DNA from: an uncultured Hyphomicrobiales bacterium
GTDB taxonomy: Bacteria > Pseudomonadota > Alphaproteobacteria > Rhizobiales > Xanthobacteraceae
Assembly (NCBI GenBank): GCA_903892675.1
Contig: CAITJJ010000242.1
Location: 1 to 50,744, forward strand
Length of the DNA: 50,744 nucleotides
Direction: 5' to 3'
Part shown: positions 34,603 through 42,857 of the stretch, piece by piece
Numbering within the stretch: position 1 is the stretch's first letter
How the letters are laid out: each line of letters opens with the position of its first letter
Translations under genes and position numbers: made by a program
The notes under the pieces: model-generated
The model's input: the letters and a program-made list of their open reading frames with translations, nothing else
What the model was told of the DNA's origin: nothing
The model's database searches: none

Positions 34603-34632
34603 TTATTACATTCAATAAATAGAATGTGATAA
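34603..34632 (+). promoter_or_regulatory. Perfect ATTC-N8-GAAT inverted repeat upstream of soxC
   Basis: TTATTACATTC (34603-34613) and GAATGTGATAA (34622-34632) are 11-base arms with one mismatch, separated by 8 bases. The core is the same motif as at soxY. A -10-like TAGAAT (34620-34625) lies inside it, so a bound repressor would block a soxC promoter. The repeat ends 36 bases before the soxC ATG. Confidence 0.6.
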
Positions 34633-34668
34633 AAGACTGGCGGGAGAGAGCGCTGCCGGGAGTTGCCG

Positions 34669-35934
34669 ATGACGGATTCGAACGACGACACGCGGACCTC
34701 GCGTCGCCGGTTTTTGACCGGTGCCGCCGGCCTTGCCGCTGCGGGTGCAGCAGGCGCGGCGCGTGCTGAAAATCCAAAAAATCTGCCGCCGAATGTCGCC
34801 GACTGGAGCAAGCATCTGGGCGATGGCGTCGCCGTGCGGCCTTACGGCCATCCGTCGAAATTCGAGAAGGACGTCATTCGCCGCGACGTACAATGGCTCA
34901 CCGCCAGCCGCGAATCTTCGGTCAGTTTCACGCCGTTGCACGAACTCGACGGCATCATCACGCCGAACGGATTGTGCTTCGAGCGCCATCATTCCGGCAT
35001 CGCCGAGATCGATCCGGACGACTACCGTTTGATCCTTCACGGTCTGGTCGACAGGCCGCTGATTTTCACGCTTGAAAACCTGAAGCGGCTGCCGCGCGTC
35101 AACCGCATTTACTTTCTCGAATGTGCCGCCAATAGCGGCATGGAATGGCGCGGCGCGCAGCTCAACGGCTGCCAGTACACGCACGGTATGATCCACACGG
35201 TGCAATATACCGGCGTGCCTTTGAAGCTGTTGCTCGAGCAGGCCGGCGTGAAAGCCACTGGAAAATGGCTCCTTGTCGAAGGCGGCGATGCTTCCGGGCT
35301 CGATCGCTCGTTGCCGTTGTCAAAGGCGCTCGACGACTGCCTGGTTGCCTACCGGCAGAATGGCGAGATGCTGCGGCCGGAGCAGGGCTATCCGGTGCGT
35401 TTGGTCGTGCCGGGCTGGCAAGGCAATATCTGGATCAAGTGGCTGCGCCGCATCGAAGTCGGCGACCAGCCCTGGTACACGCGCGAGGAGACGGCGAAAT
35501 ACACCGATCTGATGGAGAACGGCAAGGCGCGCAAGTTCACCTTCGTGATGGATGCGAAGTCGGTGATTACTTCGCCTTCGCCGCAAGCGCCGATCAGGCG
35601 CAAAGGCTTCCAGGTTATTTCCGGGCTGGCATGGTCGGGCCGCGGCAAGATCAAGCGCGTCGATGTTTCGCTCGACGGCGGCCGCAACTGGCGCACCGCG
35701 CGTATCGATGGACCTGTGCTCGATAAATGTTGCGTACGTTTCTACGCTGAGGCCGAGTGGAACGGTGAGCCGTGGCTGCTGCAATCGCGTGCCATGGACG
35801 AGACCGGCTATACGCAGCCGAGCAAGGACGCGCTTCGCAAAATTCGCGGGGTCAATTCGATCTATCACAACAACGGCATCCAGACCTGGGCGCTCAAGGC
35901 CAATGGGGAGGTCGAGAATGTCGAGGTCGGTTAG
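34669..35934 (+). CDS. soxC: SoxC, sulfane dehydrogenase molybdenum subunit
   Basis: A 421-residue protein of the sulfite-oxidase molybdopterin family. It has a Tat leader with TSRRRFLTGAAGLAA (about 10-24, cleavage near ARA). The Mo-ligand Cys is C152 in FLECAANSGMEW. HGMIHTVQYTGVPLKLLLEQAGV and LVVPGWQGNIWIKWLRRIEVG are domain marks, and the dimerisation domain has the WSGRGKIKRVDVSLDGGRNW segment. SoxCD removes six electrons from the sulfane sulfur on SoxY. ATG 34669 is preferred over TTG 34663. The soxD start lies inside its 3' end by 17 bases. Confidence 0.95.
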   Translation: MTDSNDDTRTSRRRFLTGAAGLAAAGAAGAARAENPKNLPPNVADWSKHLGDGVAVRPYGHPSKFEKDVIRRDVQWLTASRESSVSFTPLHELDGIITPNGLCFERHHSGIAEIDPDDYRLILHGLVDRPLIFTLENLKRLPRVNRIYFLECAANSGMEWRGAQLNGCQYTHGMIHTVQYTGVPLKLLLEQAGVKATGKWLLVEGGDASGLDRSLPLSKALDDCLVAYRQNGEMLRPEQGYPVRLVVPGWQGNIWIKWLRRIEVGDQPWYTREETAKYTDLMENGKARKFTFVMDAKSVITSPSPQAPIRRKGFQVISGLAWSGRGKIKRVDVSLDGGRNWRTARIDGPVLDKCCVRFYAEAEWNGEPWLLQSRAMDETGYTQPSKDALRKIRGVNSIYHNNGIQTWALKANGEVENVEVG

Positions 35935-36601
35935 TTTGATCGCCGCCGCGCTGCTGCTGGCGTCGCCAGCCTTGGCGCAGGACAAGGTGGCGGTCAGGAA
36001 AAGCCCGCCGCGCAATTACGGCGTCGGACAAGCCGCGACACCGGCGCAAATCGCCGGTTGGGATATAGATGTTCGTCCCGATGGCCAGGGCGCGCCGCCC
36101 GGCAAGGGATCGGTGAAGGACGGTGAGAAGGTCTATCTCGAAAAGTGTGCCGCCTGTCATGGCGAGTTCGGCGAGAGCGCCGGCCGATGGCCGCAACTGG
36201 CGCAGGGTAAAGGGACACTGGCGTCACACGATCCGGTCAAGACGGTCGGTTCGTATTTTCCCTATCTGTCTAGCGTGTTCGACTACATCCGCCGCGCCAT
36301 GCCGTTCGGCGATGCGCAGTCCTTGAGTAACGACGAACTTTATGCGGTCGTCGCCTTCGTGCTTAATCTCAACGACATTGTCGACGACAAATTCGTTCTG
36401 TCGAAAGAGACCTGGTCGCGGGTGAAGATGCCGAACGAGAACGGCTTCTACGACGACGACCGCGAGAAGAGCGAAAAGGCGTTCTGGAACAGCAGGCCCT
36501 GCATGACGGATTGCCGGCCGCCGGTTAAGATCACAGGGCACGCCGCCGTCATCGATGTGACGCCGGAAGACAAAACACCGCGCAAAGGCGGGGTCGAATA
36601 G
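35918..36601 (+). CDS. soxD: SoxD, short single-heme cytochrome c
   Basis: A 227-residue protein with a signal peptide (MSRSVSLIAAALLLASPALA) and one heme site, C77-A-A-C80-H81, then HGEFGESAGRWPQLAQG and a Met-ligand candidate in RRAMPFGDAQ, typical of SoxD. Paracoccus SoxD is about 380 residues with two hemes; here the second cytochrome domain is missing. A C-terminal C-M-T-D-C pair remains but is not a heme motif. It is the electron-accepting partner of SoxC. Its ATG overlaps the soxC end, with GGGGAGG inside soxC as ribosome site, so translation is coupled. Confidence 0.88.
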   Translation: MSRSVSLIAAALLLASPALAQDKVAVRKSPPRNYGVGQAATPAQIAGWDIDVRPDGQGAPPGKGSVKDGEKVYLEKCAACHGEFGESAGRWPQLAQGKGTLASHDPVKTVGSYFPYLSSVFDYIRRAMPFGDAQSLSNDELYAVVAFVLNLNDIVDDKFVLSKETWSRVKMPNENGFYDDDREKSEKAFWNSRPCMTDCRPPVKITGHAAVIDVTPEDKTPRKGGVE

Positions 36602-36705
36602 AATTTCTTTCGCTGCGACAATTTGTCGACGGCGGCGCAATGAATAATAAATTGGGCGGCATGGCGGACCATGCAACGCTCGACGCGACATGGGAGGTTC
36701 GGGCG

Positions 36706-37044
36706 ATGCGTCGGGCGATGCCTGCACGAAAATCGGCAACGCGACTTTTGGCGTTAGGCGGCGGAATGGCTTTGGGCCTGTTGGCGCCCGTGGCACAGAG
36801 CGCCGACGTTGAATACGGCCGCTATTTGTCTTCCGAATGCACGACCTGCCACGGCGCATCCAAAGCCGACAGCACAATTCCGAACATCCACGGTCTGGGT
36901 GAATCGCATATCGCGGAGGTCATCAAGGCCTACCGCACCAAGGCATTGCCTAATCCGGTGATGCAGACCATCGCCGCGCGGCTGGGCGATGATGAGATCG
37001 CTGCGCTTGCTGCCTATTTTGCGACGGCCAAAAGGCCGAAATAA
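36706..37044 (+). CDS. Small c-type cytochrome, likely partner of SoxF
   Basis: A 112-residue cytochrome with a signal peptide (about 1-33) and one heme site, C45-T-T-C48-H49. A Met-ligand candidate lies in NPVMQTIA. It is similar in layout to the monoheme FccA subunit of flavocytochrome c sulfide dehydrogenase; SoxE is a position-based name also used. The ATG at 36706 is preferred because GGGAGGTTC stands before it; earlier in-frame starts add 22 residues. It ends 15 bases before soxF, so the pair is co-translated and probably forms a complex. Confidence 0.85.
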   Translation: MRRAMPARKSATRLLALGGGMALGLLAPVAQSADVEYGRYLSSECTTCHGASKADSTIPNIHGLGESHIAEVIKAYRTKALPNPVMQTIAARLGDDEIAALAAYFATAKRPK

Positions 37045-37059
37045 CCACAAGGGGGCACT

Positions 37060-38340
37060 ATGACTAACATTACACGCCGTCACTTCGGTATCATGGCCGG
37101 AGCGTCGTTATCGACGCTCGGTCTGCCGATTCTTTCCGCGCCAGCTCTGGCGCAAGGCAAGCCGCGCGTCGTTATTATCGGCGGCGGACCGGGCGGGGCA
37201 ACCGCCGCCCGTTACATCGCCAAGGAATCGAACGGCGCGATCGACGTGACCTTGATCGAGCCGCTCAAGACCTTTACCACCTGCTTCTTCTCCAACCTCT
37301 ATGTCGGCGGCTTCCGCGATTACAAATCGCTGACCCACAATTACGACAAGGTCCGGAAGGGTGACGTCAAAGTCGTGCATTCGATGGCCGCGTCGATCGA
37401 CCGCGACAAGAAGCAGGTCGTTCTCGCCGGCGGCGGCAAGGTCCCTTATGACCGCTTGCTGGTCGCCCCCGGCATCGACATCAGGTTCGATTCGGTGCCC
37501 GGCTATTCGGAGAAAGCCGCGGAGGTCATGCCGCATGCCTGGAAGCCCGGCGCGCAGACGCAGCTTCTGGTCAGGAAGCTCAACGCGCTGAAAGACGGCG
37601 ACCAGATCGTCATGATCGCGCCGCCCAATCCCTATCGTTGCCCGCCGGGACCTTATGAGCGCGTGTCGATGTTCGCGCATGTGCTCAAGAAGAAGGGATT
37701 CAAGAAGTCGCGTATCGTCATCCTCGATCCCAAACCCACTTTCTCCAAGCAGGCGGTATTCAGCGAAGGCTGGGAGAAGCATTATCCCGGCATTATCGAG
37801 TGGCAGGATCCCAAGATCCACGGCGGCATCAAGGGCGTCGACGCCAAGACCGGCGAGGTGAAAACGGATTTCACCAATTACAAGCCGGCATTGGTCAATG
37901 TGATCCCGGCACAGCACGCTGGCAAGATCGCGCGCGACGCCGGCCTGACCAACCAGACCGGATATTGCCCGATCGATGCGGCGTCGATGAAGTCGACGGT
38001 CGATCCGAACATCTTCATCGTCGGCGATGCCTCGATCGCCGGCGAGATGCCGAAGTCGGCTTTCTCGGCCAACAGCCAGGCCAAAGTGGCGGCTATGGTC
38101 ATTCGCGCCGAATTGACAAAGTCGCGGGCCTTCCCAGCGCGCTATTCCAATACGTGTTGGAGCCTGATCGCGCCCGACGACGACGTCAAAGTCGGCGCCA
38201 GCTATGAGCCGGTTGACGGCGCCATCAAGGCGTCCAGCACCTTTGTCAGCCAGCGCAACGAAAGCGCCGACCTGCGCAAGCAGAACTACAAGGAATCGGT
38301 CGACTGGTACAAAGGCATCACAGCCGATATTTTCGGATAA
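37060..38340 (+). CDS. soxF: SoxF, flavocytochrome c sulfide dehydrogenase flavoprotein
   Basis: A 426-residue FAD protein of the disulfide-reductase superfamily, with a Tat leader (MTNITRRHFGIMAG, cleavage near ALA at 31). The dinucleotide motif is VVIIGGGPGGATAARY (38-52). C75 in TTCFFSNLYVGG is placed like the cysteine that binds FAD covalently in FccB. C194 (NPYRCPPGPYER) and C303 (TGYCPIDA) are placed like the redox disulfide pair. FIVGDASIAGEMPKSAFSANSQAK is the second FAD-contact block. It would oxidise sulfide with the preceding cytochrome as electron acceptor. A strong terminator follows. Confidence 0.93.
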   Translation: MTNITRRHFGIMAGASLSTLGLPILSAPALAQGKPRVVIIGGGPGGATAARYIAKESNGAIDVTLIEPLKTFTTCFFSNLYVGGFRDYKSLTHNYDKVRKGDVKVVHSMAASIDRDKKQVVLAGGGKVPYDRLLVAPGIDIRFDSVPGYSEKAAEVMPHAWKPGAQTQLLVRKLNALKDGDQIVMIAPPNPYRCPPGPYERVSMFAHVLKKKGFKKSRIVILDPKPTFSKQAVFSEGWEKHYPGIIEWQDPKIHGGIKGVDAKTGEVKTDFTNYKPALVNVIPAQHAGKIARDAGLTNQTGYCPIDAASMKSTVDPNIFIVGDASIAGEMPKSAFSANSQAKVAAMVIRAELTKSRAFPARYSNTCWSLIAPDDDVKVGASYEPVDGAIKASSTFVSQRNESADLRKQNYKESVDWYKGITADIFG

Positions 38341-38364
38341 TTGGCGGAATTCCGCGCAGCGCTG

Positions 38365-38392
38365 AACGGCGGCCCATCGGGCCGCCGTTTTG
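38365..38392 (+). terminator. Terminator of the sox operon
   Basis: AACGGCGGCCC (38365-38375) and GGGCCGCCGTT (38379-38389) form a perfect 11-bp stem with an ATC loop, followed by TTTGCG. It is 25 bases past the soxF stop. Confidence 0.85.
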
Positions 38393-38462
38393 CGTTCGCG
38401 CGCCGTTTCGCCTATGAAAGCGGCGGCAACTGACGTTTCACCCCTTCGAGTCCGGGACTTCC

Positions 38463-39449
38463 ATGACCAAGCTTAATCTCTCCGTCGCTGTCGGCCCCTA
38501 TGACCGCACGCGCGCGCTCATCGATGGCTCCGTGCAGATCGACGGCGTCAATCCGTCCTGCATGACCCTGTCGCCCGAAGAGATTTTCTTCCGCGCCTTT
38601 CGCCATGCCGAATTCGATATTTGCGAATTGTCGCTGTCGAGCTTCACGGTCAAGACCGCGCAGGGCGGCGGCCCCTATGTCGGTGTGCCGGCATTCGTGT
38701 CGCGCGCCTTCCGCCACACCTCGATCTATGTGCGCACCGACCGCATCAAAAAACCGGAAGACCTCAAGGGCAAGCGCGTCGGCGTGCCGGAATATCAGCT
38801 CACTGCCAATGTCTGGGCGCGCGCGATTCTTCAGGACGATTACGGCGTCAAGCCGTCCGACATCCAGTGGGTGCGCGGCGGCATCGAGGACGCTGATCGT
38901 CCCGAGAAGATAAGCATCAAGCTTCCCAACGACGTGAAACTCGAAGACGCGCCGGCCGGCAAGTCGATTTCGGCGATGCTGGCGGAAGGCACCATCGACG
39001 CCTTTATCGCGCCGCGGCCGCCGTCGCTGCCGAAGAACACGCCCAATATCGGCTGGCTGTTTCCCGATCCGGTGGCCGCCGCAAAGGATTATTACAAGCG
39101 CACCGGCGTATTCCCGATCATGCACATTGTAGGCGTTCGCCGGACACTGGCCGAGCAGCATCCGTGGCTGCCGGGGGCGGTTTTCAAGGCGTTCGACCAG
39201 GCGAAAGCGAGGGCGCTTGAACTCCTGAGCGACACCTCGGCGACAAAGGTGACGCTGCCCTTCATCGAGGAAAGGCTGGCCGAGGCAAAATCGCTGATGG
39301 GCGAGGATTTCTGGTCCTACGGCATCGAGCCGGCGCGCAAGACACTGGAAAGCTTCTTCAGGCATCACCACAGCCAGGGCCTGTCGTCGCGGCTGGTGAC
39401 GCCGGAAGAGATGTTCCATCCGGGCACGCACGAAGCCTTCAAGATCTAG
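38463..39449 (+). CDS. Leaderless binding-protein-fold protein, 4,5-dihydroxyphthalate decarboxylase-like
   Basis: A 328-residue protein without signal peptide. The layout is that of proteins labelled 4,5-dihydroxyphthalate decarboxylase (Pht5) or ABC substrate-binding: LSVAVGPYDRTRALIDGSVQIDGV at the start, EFDICELSLSSFTVKTAQGG near 55, IYVRTDRIKKPEDLKGKRVGVPEYQLTANVWARA spread over about 88-122, then PRPPSLPKNTPNIGWLFPDPVAAAKDYYKRTG. This fold is shared by periplasmic binding proteins and a few cofactor-free enzymes; the absence of a leader favours an enzyme. It is followed 17 bases later by a second binding-fold gene. Confidence 0.72.
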   Translation: MTKLNLSVAVGPYDRTRALIDGSVQIDGVNPSCMTLSPEEIFFRAFRHAEFDICELSLSSFTVKTAQGGGPYVGVPAFVSRAFRHTSIYVRTDRIKKPEDLKGKRVGVPEYQLTANVWARAILQDDYGVKPSDIQWVRGGIEDADRPEKISIKLPNDVKLEDAPAGKSISAMLAEGTIDAFIAPRPPSLPKNTPNIGWLFPDPVAAAKDYYKRTGVFPIMHIVGVRRTLAEQHPWLPGAVFKAFDQAKARALELLSDTSATKVTLPFIEERLAEAKSLMGEDFWSYGIEPARKTLESFFRHHHSQGLSSRLVTPEEMFHPGTHEAFKI

Positions 39450-39465
39450 CCGGGGAGCAAGGGCG

Positions 39466-40164
39466 ATGGCGGCTATCAAGGTGTTCAGCGGCGGGGCGCC
39501 GAAGGAAGTTTTCCTGCGCTTGGCTCCGGCCTTCGAGCGGCAGAGCGGGCACAAACTTGATTTCGTCTTCGCCGTCATGTCGGCGCTGCGCGACAGACTG
39601 GCGGCGGGCGAGAAGACCGACGTGCTGGTGATGCCGACGAATATTCTCGACGATTATGAAAAGAGCGGGCTCGCGCTTCACGCGCATCGCGCCGTGCTCG
39701 GCCTGGTCAGAATCAATGCCGTTGTGCGCACCGGCGCGCCGCGGCCCGATCTGTCGTCGCCGGACACGGTCAAACAGGCCATGTTGAATAGCCACGCGAT
39801 CGCGCATGCGACGCCGGGCGCGACGCCGAGCGGCACCCATATGGGCAAGCTTCTCGATCAACTCGGCATTGCCGATGCGATGAAAGGTAAGGTCATTCAT
39901 CGGCCGGCGCTGGAAGGCGGCGTGCAACTGGTGGCGAGCGGCGAGGCCGAGATCGGCTTTTATCCGAAGAGCGAAGTCATCAACATCGAGGGGCTGACAC
40001 TGGCCGGGCCATTGCCGGCCGCGATCCAGCTCACCACCATCTACGGCGCTGCCGTAGCGTCGGCGAGCGCCGCACCGGACGCGGCGGGGGCTTTCATTGG
40101 CTTTGTCAACGATCAGAAGAATCTTGGCGTCTGGGCCGAGGCCGGCTTCGACCAGCCGGGCTGA
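39466..40164 (+). CDS. Leaderless ModA-like substrate-binding domain protein
   Basis: A 232-residue protein with the type II periplasmic-binding fold seen in ModA: IKVFSGGAPKEVFLRLAPAFERQSGHK, TDVLVMPTN, AIAHATPGATPSGTHMGKLLDQLGI, and ASGEAEIGFYPKSEV. No signal peptide is present, so it stays cytoplasmic unless the true start is elsewhere; none is visible upstream. The gene follows the dihydroxyphthalate-decarboxylase-like gene by 17 bases and both were probably transcribed together. Function unknown; a molybdate or aromatic-acid sensor is possible but not shown. Confidence 0.7.
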   Translation: MAAIKVFSGGAPKEVFLRLAPAFERQSGHKLDFVFAVMSALRDRLAAGEKTDVLVMPTNILDDYEKSGLALHAHRAVLGLVRINAVVRTGAPRPDLSSPDTVKQAMLNSHAIAHATPGATPSGTHMGKLLDQLGIADAMKGKVIHRPALEGGVQLVASGEAEIGFYPKSEVINIEGLTLAGPLPAAIQLTTIYGAAVASASAAPDAAGAFIGFVNDQKNLGVWAEAGFDQPG

Positions 40165-40179
40165 CTGTGCCAACAAGAG

Positions 40180-40308
40180 TGTCGTCCCCGCGAAGGCGGG
40201 GACCCATACTCCCAATCATCCGAATGCTTAAGAATGCTAGTTAGCTATCCAAAGACAGCTAACTAGCAAGACTTGTGGTTATGGGTCCCCACTTTCGTGG
40301 GGACGACA
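40180..40308. repeat. REP/BIME-like nested palindromic element
   Basis: Two 29-base arms (40180-40208 and 40280-40308) are inverted copies with 26 of 29 identical positions. Each can itself fold (GTCCCCGC...GCGGGGAC and GTCCCCAC...GTGGGGAC). The centre holds a perfect 12-bp inverted repeat, TGCTAGTTAGCT (40235-40246) and AGCTAACTAGCA (40257-40268). Such GTCCCCGCGAA elements are scattered through Bradyrhizobium-group genomes (from memory). It sits between convergent genes and could also end both transcripts. No transposase gene is in the window. Confidence 0.8.
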
Positions 40309-40313
40309 GTGGC

Positions 40314-41270
40314 TTACTTGCGCGGTGGGATCTGGATTAGTTCGGTCAGTTGCGCCTTGGTCAGCGGCTGCGGAATGAACTTCAAAGTGACCGCTTCTTC
40401 CATCAGAGAATCGACGCCGACGATTTTGTCCGGGTCGACCAGGCCTTTCGGGAAGAACTCGTCGCGCACGCGCTTGGCCATCGGCTCGCCGACCTTGACG
40501 AATTCCGCGTAGTCTTTGATGACTTGCGGGTTCGCCGAATACATATAGTCGATGGTCTCGCGATAGGCCTGCATGAAGCGTTCGACGATCGCCTTGTTCT
40601 TTTCCAGATAGGCGGCGTTGGCGACCACGGTGCGGATCGTCTGGCCGCGCACCAATGTCGCGTCGGTTGCCTTGGCGACGATGTGGATCTTACCTTCTTC
40701 GAGTTCCTTCAGGCCGAACGGCGGCGACGCCCAGCCGACATCGACCTGATCAGTCATAACCGTCGTCAATGTCGTTGCCGGATTGCCGGTGGCTTGCGGC
40801 TTGGCGGTCAGCTTAAATTCGTTAATGAAGGCGCGCACGACGCTCTGGGTCGACGAGCCATTGCTGGAGAAGGCGATGGTCTTGTCGGCGGTGTCCTTCA
40901 GCGTCTTGATTGCCGGGTTCTTGGCATACCAGTAGTCCGCCGCGCCGGTCGCCTGGGCGCCGATGATGCGCACCGGCGCGCCCTTTGAGTAGGCTGCCAT
41001 GGCGCCCAGCGTGCCGACCGCGAGGCCGAGATCGACGCTACCGGAGATGACGGGCTGCAGGGTTTCACCGCTGCCGGACGTGTAGATCATCTCGAGCGTC
41101 AAGCCATGCTTCTTGAAGATACCGGCCTTGCTGCCGAGTTCGGTGATCGCGGTGTCCCAGTTGCCGCGCTGGCCGATGGTCATCTTGATGAGGTCGTCGG
41201 CCTTGGCCGGAACGGAAAGCGCAACGGCAGCCATCGCCGCCAGACCCGCGATATGTCGGATATGCTTCAT
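40314..41270 (-). CDS. NitT/TauT-type ABC transporter substrate-binding protein
   Basis: A 318-residue exported protein (signal peptide about 1-24, ending KADD). The SsuA/TauA-like pattern is clear: MTIGQRGNWDTAITELGSKAGIFKKHGLTLEM, SGSGETLQPVISGSVDLGLAVGTLGAMAAY, APVRIIGAQATG, and TVMTDQVDVGWASPPFGL. Ligands of this family are nitrate, sulfonates, aromatic acids or pyrimidines, so the solute is open. It is last of a five-gene leftward operon whose first gene is a ThDP enzyme, and ends 5 bases from the palindromic repeat. Confidence 0.9.
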   Translation of the reverse strand: MKHIRHIAGLAAMAAVALSVPAKADDLIKMTIGQRGNWDTAITELGSKAGIFKKHGLTLEMIYTSGSGETLQPVISGSVDLGLAVGTLGAMAAYSKGAPVRIIGAQATGAADYWYAKNPAIKTLKDTADKTIAFSSNGSSTQSVVRAFINEFKLTAKPQATGNPATTLTTVMTDQVDVGWASPPFGLKELEEGKIHIVAKATDATLVRGQTIRTVVANAAYLEKNKAIVERFMQAYRETIDYMYSANPQVIKDYAEFVKVGEPMAKRVRDEFFPKGLVDPDKIVGVDSLMEEAVTLKFIPQPLTKAQLTELIQIPPRK

Positions 41271-41295
41271 TTCATAGCCTCCCTGAGTGATGTTT

Positions 41296-42090
41296 CTAGC
41301 TTCGCTTGATGCTGTCGAGACCGCCGAGGCGGCCGACGACGGAATTGGCGCCGATCGACAAAACGAACAGAACGATCAGCATGGCGTACATGCGCGGCAT
41401 GTCGAAAATGCTGTAGGCCTGGATGATGAGAAAGCCGATCCCCTTGTTGGACAGCTTGGTTTCGGCGAGCAGGGTGCCGATCAACGCGACGCCTAAACCC
41501 AGCCGCACGCCGTTGATGATCGGATGCCGCATCGCCGGCAGATAAATCTTGAACACCATCTGCGCTGTCGAAGCGCGGAAGCTGTTGCCGACGCGGATCA
41601 GCACCTTGTCGATCTGGCGCATGCCGGCGGCCGCCGACAATGCCACCGGGAAGAAGCAAGACAATGTGCCGAGCGCGATCTTGGAGCCGGGGCCGACGCC
41701 GAACCACATGATCATAATCGGAAAGAAAATGATCTTGGGCGTGGGTCCGAGATAGTACAGATAGGACTCGAAAGCCTTCGACAGGAACCGGTTAGCGCCA
41801 AGCACGATGCCGACCACGAGCCCAAGGCTGCCGCCGATGGCCAAAGCGGCGCCGACTTCGCCGGCGGTGACTGCGAGGTTGAAGTAATACTCACCATGCG
41901 CGAGCAGGTCGAACATGGCGCGGCCGATCGCCAGCAGCGACGGCACGACATCGCGATACAGCCAGCCGGAATGCGACAGGAATTCCCAGACCGCGAGAAC
42001 GGTCAGGATGATCACAAGCCGCAGCAAAGTTACCGGGCTTAACACCGGCACCGAAGCGGGCAACGGTGTTACTCGGCTCGTGTCAGCCAT
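41296..42090 (-). CDS. ABC transporter permease (SsuC/TauC type)
   Basis: A 264-residue membrane protein with six predicted helices of the BPD_transp_1 family. The cytoplasmic coupling loop reads RTSTAQMVFKIYLPAMRHPIINGVRLGLGVALIG in part (FRASTAQMVFKIYLPA then the G-x-x-x-x-x-x-x-x-LG pattern). Its start overlaps the end of the second permease by 22 bases, showing tight coupling. It would pair with that permease in one transporter. The start could be a few codons later. Confidence 0.9.
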   Translation of the reverse strand: MADTSRVTPLPASVPVLSPVTLLRLVIILTVLAVWEFLSHSGWLYRDVVPSLLAIGRAMFDLLAHGEYYFNLAVTAGEVGAALAIGGSLGLVVGIVLGANRFLSKAFESYLYYLGPTPKIIFFPIMIMWFGVGPGSKIALGTLSCFFPVALSAAAGMRQIDKVLIRVGNSFRASTAQMVFKIYLPAMRHPIINGVRLGLGVALIGTLLAETKLSNKGIGFLIIQAYSIFDMPRMYAMLIVLFVLSIGANSVVGRLGGLDSIKRS

Positions 42091-42857
42091 CGCTCAGCCT
42101 TTTCCAAAATCATGAAGAACATCACGCTGACCAGAACCACAAAGCAGATCGCGGCATAGGTCCCGGCCAGGTCGTAGCGTTCGGCCAATTCATTGATCAA
42201 CTGGCCGAGACCGCCGAAATTGATCAGAAATTCGACGCCGACGACATTGATGAGGGCGAAAATCAAACCGAGGCGTATGCCGACGAAGATGGTCGGCAGC
42301 GCCGCCGGAAACAGGATTTTCCAGAACTGCTGCGTCGGCGTCAGATTGAAACTGCGCCCGACATTGACCAGCACCTTGCGGGTGCCGGAAATGCCCTCAA
42401 GAGTCTTCAAGATCACCGGCGGCAGCGCCGAGACGAAGCCCATCATAATGATGGTCCAGGCGTTCCGGCCGAAGATCACCAGGAACAGCGGATAGCACAG
42501 CACCACCGGAGCCGAGGCGAGCGCCGCGATCCAGGTTTCGCAAGCCTGCTGCAGCAGCTTGAAACGATGCATCAGCACACCACCGGAAACACCGAACACG
42601 GTGAGCATGACGCCGGCGGTCAGGCATTCGGTCAACGTCAGAACGAACCGGTGCAATACCTGCTCTTCGACGATGATGCGAGGGAAGCTGGCGATGATCT
42701 CGGAAGGCGGTGGCACGATGAAGCGATTCAGGCCGCCGCTACGGATAAACACTTCCATGAGTACAAAGAACGCGACCAACGTGCCGATCCCGGTAAGCGC
42801 GGGCAGCGCGCCACTAAGCCTGAAGCGCTGCGTTGGAGTCGTGGCTGTCATTGTCAT
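42069..42857 (-). CDS. ABC transporter permease, second subunit
   Basis: A 262-residue membrane protein, six predicted helices, BPD_transp_1 family. The coupling loop is GRSFNLTPTQQFWKILFPAALPTIFVGIRLGLIFALI in pieces (LTPTQQFWKILFPAALP). It differs clearly from the other permease, so the transporter is a heterodimer in the membrane. Its ATG overlaps the ATPase stop by 4 bases (translational coupling). Confidence 0.9.
   Translation of the reverse strand: MTMTATTPTQRFRLSGALPALTGIGTLVAFFVLMEVFIRSGGLNRFIVPPPSEIIASFPRIIVEEQVLHRFVLTLTECLTAGVMLTVFGVSGGVLMHRFKLLQQACETWIAALASAPVVLCYPLFLVIFGRNAWTIIMMGFVSALPPVILKTLEGISGTRKVLVNVGRSFNLTPTQQFWKILFPAALPTIFVGIRLGLIFALINVVGVEFLINFGGLGQLINELAERYDLAGTYAAICFVVLVSVMFFMILEKAERWLTRAE

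Noticed and set aside
32760-34811. A 683-codon open frame antisense to soxB
   Set aside because: It mirrors soxB in a GC-rich genome, has Arg/His-rich composition typical of antisense frames, and no family resemblance.
39439-40215. A 258-codon leftward frame ending over the palindromic repeat
   Set aside because: Its first residues (WVPAFAGTT) are the usual translation of REP-like GTCCCCGCGAA elements; the rest is antisense to the ModA-like gene.
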